A stretch of DNA of 64,000 nt from Kribbella soli (GTDB lineage Bacteria > Actinomycetota > Actinomycetes > Propionibacteriales > Kribbellaceae). Below are positions 62,430 through 64,000 of this stretch, piece after piece. The translations under genes and the position numbers were made by a program. How positions within the stretch are numbered: position 1 is the first letter of the stretch; the number at the start of each line of letters is the position of its first letter. The notes under the pieces are model-generated. The model saw only the letters and a list, made by a program, of their open reading frames with translations, did no database searches and was not told the DNA's origin. The stretch is taken from the NCBI RefSeq assembly GCF_004331345.1, contig NZ_SJJZ01000001.1, positions 1,798,001 through 1,862,000 on the forward strand, given 5' to 3'.

Positions 62430-63107
62430 TCAGGGTTCGAAGCGGTAGCCCATTCCTGGTTCGGTGAGGAGGTGTTTCGGGCGGGCGGGGTCGGGTTCCA
62501 GTTTGCGGCGGAGCTGGGCCATGTAGAAGCGGAGGTTGCCGCTGGCGGTCTCGTAGCCGGGGCCCCAGACCTCGGTGAGGAGCTGGCGTTGGGACATCAG
62601 CTTGCCGGGGTTGCGGACCAGGACCTCCAGGAGGTGCCATTCGGTCGGCGTAAGGCGGATGTCCTCGCCGTTCTCCAGCGTGACGCGCTTCGCGGCCAGG
62701 TCGACGACGGCGCCGCCGACGGTCACGACCGGCTGGTCCTGGGCGATGTTGCTGCGCCGGAGTACGGCGCGCATCCGGGCCAGCAGTTCGTCGATCCCGA
62801 ACGGCTTCGTCACGTAGTCGTCGGCGCCGGCGTCCAGCGCCTCGACCTTGTCGGTCTGGTCGGTCCGCCCGGACAGCACCAGGATCGGCGCGTCGGTCCA
62901 GCCGCGCAGTCCGCGGATCACGTCCACGCCGTCGAAGTCCGGCAGTCCGAGGTCGAGGATCACCAGCTCCGGCGGATGCTGCGCGGCGACCTTCAACGCC
63001 GACGTACCGGTGCCGGCCAGGTGCACCTCGTACCCCCGCGCCTTCAGGTTGATCTGCAACGCCCGCACGATCTGCGGCTCGTCATCAACCACCAAGACTC
63101 TGGTCAT
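62430..63107 (-). CDS. kdpE: KdpE-type OmpR-family response regulator
   Basis: A 225-residue response regulator. Receiver: Asp8/Asp9 in LVVDDEPQI, phosphoacceptor Asp52 in VILDLGLPDFDG, Thr/Lys end in DDYVTKPFG. A winged helix follows (TPTEWHLLEVLVRNPGKLMSQRQLL; YMAQLRRKLE). Sequence pattern matches KdpE, which controls the K+ uptake ATPase KdpFABC; kdp structural genes are not in the window. Its start codon is paired in the 115-bp element that separates it from kdpD. The GGGAGG ribosome-binding site is also in that stem. Confidence 0.9.
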   Translation of the reverse strand: MTRVLVVDDEPQIVRALQINLKARGYEVHLAGTGTSALKVAAQHPPELVILDLGLPDFDGVDVIRGLRGWTDAPILVLSGRTDQTDKVEALDAGADDYVTKPFGIDELLARMRAVLRRSNIAQDQPVVTVGGAVVDLAAKRVTLENGEDIRLTPTEWHLLEVLVRNPGKLMSQRQLLTEVWGPGYETASGNLRFYMAQLRRKLEPDPARPKHLLTEPGMGYRFEP

Positions 63108-63222
63108 GCGGCCTCCCGGCCTGGACTGAGGAGCGGAGGGAGCGAAGCGACCGGAGCGACGAGGGAAGGCCGGGAGTTACAGCCGCATGACCCGCCGCGA
63201 CGGAGTCGTGGCATCAATACAG
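63108..63222. repeat. 115-bp stop-to-start element, copy 2
   Basis: Lies exactly between the kdpD stop (63225-63223) and the kdpE start (63107). It has the same length as copy 1, with six differences. Four of the six form two compensatory pairs: in stem 1 G-C becomes C-G, and in stem 2 T-A becomes C-G. The element starts TGACTGTATTGATGCC on the minus strand and ends at ATGACC. Confidence 0.92.
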
Positions 63223-64000
63223 TCACTCCTGCTCCGATCGTTCGCGGGCGCCCGGCACCGGCGCGTCAGGGCGGAGGGTGGCGGTCGGGATCGCGACCAC
63301 CATGGTCAGTCCACCACCTGGGGTGTCCTCGGGCTGCAAGGTGCCGTGCATCGCCTCGGCGAGTCCCCGGGCCAGTGCGAGCCCGAGCCCGACACCGACC
63401 GTGTTGTCGGTATCCCCGAGCCGCTGGAACGGAGCGAACACCCGGTCCCGGTCCTGCCGCGGGATCCCCGGGCCGCGGTCGATCACCCGGATCTCCACGG
63501 TGTCGCCGAGCGCGCTCCCGGTGACCAGCGGCGCCCGGCCGACCGGTGAGTAGCGGATCGCGTTCGCCAGCAGGTTCGCGACCACGCGCTCCAGCAGGGC
63601 CGGGTCCGCTTCGACCAGCGGCAGCGTGTGCGGGATGTCGATCGTCACCCGATCGGCGTCGTCCCCCAGCTCGGACAGTGCGCCGGGGAGGATCTCGTCG
63701 AGCGCCATCGGACGGGTGAAGACCGGGAGTACGCCGGCTTGCAGGCGACTGAGGTCGAGCAGGTTGTCCACCAGCCGCGACAACCGGTCGAGCGACTCGT
63801 CCGCGGTCTCCAGCAGCTCGGCCCGCTCGGACTCGGTCCATTCGACATCGTCGCTGCGCAGGCTCGTCACCGACGCCTTCGCCGACGCCAGCGGGGATCT
63901 CAGGTCATGGCCGACGGCGCGAAGCAACGCCGTACGCAGCTTGTCGGCCTCGGCGAGCGGCTTCGCCTCGGCGGCCGCCTCACTCAACCGGGCCCGATCG
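63223..64000 (-). CDS. kdpD: KdpD-type sensor histidine kinase, N-terminal part outside window
   Basis: The frame is open to the window end; about 258 residues are visible. HisKA with LRTALLRAVGHDLRSPLASAKASVTSLR is the KdpD-specific phosphorylation site, with the ATPase boxes VVANLLANAIRYSP (N), VIDRGPGIPRQDRDRVF and GVGLGLALARGLAEAMHG. The C-terminus ends in a charged tail. It forms a two-component pair with kdpE, sensing K+ limitation or turgor. The full protein would be about 850 residues. Confidence 0.9.
   Translation of the reverse strand, partial: DRARLSEAAAEAKPLAEADKLRTALLRAVGHDLRSPLASAKASVTSLRSDDVEWTESERAELLETADESLDRLSRLVDNLLDLSRLQAGVLPVFTRPMALDEILPGALSELGDDADRVTIDIPHTLPLVEADPALLERVVANLLANAIRYSPVGRAPLVTGSALGDTVEIRVIDRGPGIPRQDRDRVFAPFQRLGDTDNTVGVGLGLALARGLAEAMHGTLQPEDTPGGGLTMVVAIPTATLRPDAPVPGARERSEQE

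Overview
The window is about 70% GC and densely packed, with many stop/start overlaps (ATGA, GTGA, TGATG). It carries marker systems of Actinomycetota: an HspR/HAIR heat-shock circuit, a SARP regulator, a class E sortase, a cysteine-free L33 / type-B L31 zinc-stress locus, and many start codons 6-7 nt downstream of a TANNNT box (leaderless transcription). Codon use and gene content suggest Kribbella or a near relative in the Propionibacteriales. The genus is inferred by impression, not by a search. Both end genes are cut by the window: a FAD monooxygenase at the left and a KdpD-type kinase at the right.

Layout. 1-9.4 kb: FAD monooxygenase, GH13 enzyme, FUSC exporter with divergent MarR, TrmH-type methyltransferase, DedA protein and a large SARP/NB-ARC/TPR regulator. 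9.6-17.3 kb: lemA and pyrE operon, sortase E, tdh-kbl (threonine to glycine plus acetyl-CoA), a lipoprotein, a VapBC pair and an AlkZ-like protein. 17.3-26.5 kb: aldo/keto reductase, two LysR regulators, SDR, nucleotidase, GntR-GNAT, an MFS pump with divergent MarR, and an aminotransferase. 26.5-33 kb: a lower-GC KAP-type P-loop NTPase that looks acquired, then a two-gene operon for a large exported repeat protein and its membrane partner. 33-44 kb: clpB and dnaK-grpE-dnaJ-hspR with HAIR operators, around a NarL-type two-component system. 44-46 kb: a PRTase gene with an in-frame stop, then a nuclease-fold gene bracketed by two copies of a palindromic repeat.

46-61.5 kb is a histidine-utilisation region. 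hutH-hutU is followed on the same strand by a ProU/OpuC-type ABC transporter, an M20-type amidohydrolase, hutF and hutI. An IclR regulator lies upstream, and a divergent histidine ammonia-lyase paralogue lies at 60.1 kb. A palindrome GTCTCGAATCYGAGAC precedes both lyase genes, with a degenerate copy at the IclR promoter, which suggests one HutR-like regulon. Between them sits a likely Zur-controlled locus (rpmG, COG0523 protein, rpmE2). The window ends with a toroid-fold protein and kdpE-kdpD.

The most unusual signals are non-coding. A 115-bp element occurs twice in unrelated operons, filling exactly the space between one gene's stop codon and the next gene's start codon. It folds so that the ribosome-binding site and AUG are paired, and two stem positions differ by compensatory changes. 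Two further palindromic repeat families occur: one has three copies, two of which supply the stop codon of the neighbouring gene, and the other lies partly inside the FUSC gene.
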